Below are positions 60,308 through 62,000 of a DNA stretch of 62,000 nt, in pieces. Source of the stretch: Tubiluchus corallicola. Taxonomy: Eukaryota; Priapulida; Priapulimorpha; Priapulimorphida; Tubiluchidae. The notes beneath the pieces are model-generated. The model saw only the letters and a list, made by a program, of their open reading frames with translations, was not told the DNA's origin and ran no database searches. The stretch's first letter is position 1. Each line of letters begins with the position of its first letter. A program made the position numbers and the translations under genes. The stretch is taken from the NCBI GenBank assembly GCA_030141605.1, contig JAQGDQ010000062.1:385001-447000 (forward strand), written 5' to 3'.

Positions 60308-62000
60308 GTAAGCCATTTTGTAATTATCACTATCAGTTTAACAAGCGTTTAAATGCAAGACTAATGTCACAGTAATATGCTCGTATCCGGAGCGGTCCAT
60401 TTGTTCGTTTCTTGTAAGGTGCCATAAGAACATCGTAGAAAGCATTTATAGAATCCGTTTTTCATAAAAAATTAGAATGTGCATTCATGGGGCAAACATC
60501 AGAGTGAAAGAAACGCCAACAATATAACAATAGGGCAGATCCATTAACGGGCGTGATCCATTTAATGGGCTCATTTGTGGGTCGTCTTGAGAAAGTGAAA
60601 AATCTGACTCCATGGTGGTGTGCGCAATGGTTCGTAGCGTTTTACTGCAAAAATTCGACCGTCCATGGTGAAAATGTGCCCCGTAACAATTTTCAAAAAT
60701 AGCAACACCAACAACAAGTTTAGGGATCACGTACTTCGTACTGGATCCAAAAATAAGGGAGGTCAACGAAAAATTGAACTGAATTGAAATTATACATTTT
60801 CAATTATACTTTACACATTATACATAACTGATAACTGAATTGAAAGTAAGTTGACCTAAGATGAAGAGAATTAATTCGTTAGCGGAAATTATGGAGTGAC
60901 AAAGGCTGCCAAGTTAACAAAACGTTTCTGTAAAACTTCATTTAGAACGCCTTCTGCCTAGGCAAATTTAAAAACTTAAGAATAACAAGCAAGTGATCTC
61001 CAACAGATTATCAATAAATTCCAGCACTCAAACCTTTTGTACGTGAAATATAACATAAATACATATGACCTCCTGTATTAAAAGATCTATAATTATAATT
61101 ATGACACCAAGCAATCGTTGTGAAGTTAAGGACGATAACGTTGGAAAAGAGAAGATGAAACATGACAGGTGATGTCTAGTAATTCCCTGATGCTTAAAAA
61201 ACGTAGATCATGTTTTGTAGCTCAGTTTTGTAAACTCACACCTGAATCTGACACCAAGCTTCAATTTTGTAACATTTTACAGTAAAAAATGGAAACGGAT
61301 GACATGTTTAATAAAAAGCGCTGTGTTTTGTAGGAATTTTCGACATTAAGGGAATTCATTGCCGTTTACCATAAAAAACATCCTGCTTAAAAAGTGTTTG
61401 TCCATGAAACACGCATTAGTTTAAACGCGTGTATAAAATGAGAAAGTGTTTCGCTTGATACAATGTTTATTGAATTTCTTAACAGTTTAAAAAAACTCAT
61501 TTAAACTCTAGTTCTTACAAAAGTGGTATCCTCTCTAAATGTGCGTTTTATGTAGTCTCTAATTTTTACAGTGTGTTTTCAAGTTTCTTTTTGGCTAAGA
61601 AATCCTGTAGCAAATAAACCAATATTTTTACCGAGTTTATTAAATGTCAAAATTACCTGAGCGATAATTTTAACAAATGGCTTGAGAGTCTTGTTATTAT
61701 AACATTAACAGGCGCCTTACTCATTAGTGACACCTAGGTGAAGAAAATTGAATTTAATTATGCTTCTAGTTGAACCAGTACTGGATGACCGACTGCTTAC
61801 TACTTAAAAGAAAATTAATGGTGGAATTGCAAGCAGTAACATTTTCACCGAAATGACAAAATCATCATTTCTTGATGTGAAATAGTATAATCATAAATGT
61901 ATGTATGGTGCTTTTTTGTACTGAAATGAAGTGAACATTTCAGTGGTGGAAAAAGCTGTGTCTATTAGCAGCACAACACAGTTTTACAATGCCTTACAAA
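60308..62000. other. probable intron of the gene at 60117
   Basis: No further exon recognised. A minus-strand open frame at 60485-60766 has no recognised domain; the sequence around it (GATCCATTTAATGGGC) may be part of a repeat. Confidence 0.4.

Overview
The window is nuclear DNA of an animal. Every recognisable gene is split by GT-AG introns, the DNA is AT-rich, and it is full of microsatellites, hAT-type DNA transposons, fold-back elements, tRNA-derived SINEs and decayed retroelements. I see no operons, ribosome binding sites or CRISPR. An invertebrate metazoan fits best. I cannot name the phylum from the sequence.

The centre (20338-54154, minus strand) is one complete housekeeping gene: phosphoacetylglucosamine mutase (PGM3/AGM1). 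I assembled 17 exons whose phases all agree, giving a 551-residue protein with all four catalytic loops. Its introns hold most of the repeats: a 28-bp minisatellite, a satellite rich in GATA-like motifs, two non-autonomous hAT elements with target-site duplications, Penelope-like and non-LTR fragments, and several inverted repeats.

On the left, 4333-9057 (minus) carries four exons of a globin with clear E7 and F8 histidines; its first coding exon was not found. At 11135-14185 (plus) is a compact two-exon gene with a TATA box, an initiator, a signal peptide, dibasic sites and a polyadenylation signal. It encodes a 108-residue secreted precursor whose peptide, straight after the signal sequence, resembles the AKH/GnRH superfamily core (FSxGWG). 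This is the most interesting new candidate. At 519-831 there may be the last exon of a plus-strand gene that starts outside the window.

On the right, 57890-59375 (minus) is a two-exon GT31 (beta-1,3-galactosyltransferase-like) type II membrane enzyme. About 740 bp away, on the plus strand at 60117, begins another type II membrane protein, so the two genes probably share a bidirectional promoter. PGM3 makes UDP-GlcNAc precursor in the cytosol and GT31 enzymes extend glycans in the Golgi, so both belong to glycan metabolism, but nothing shows that they are co-regulated.
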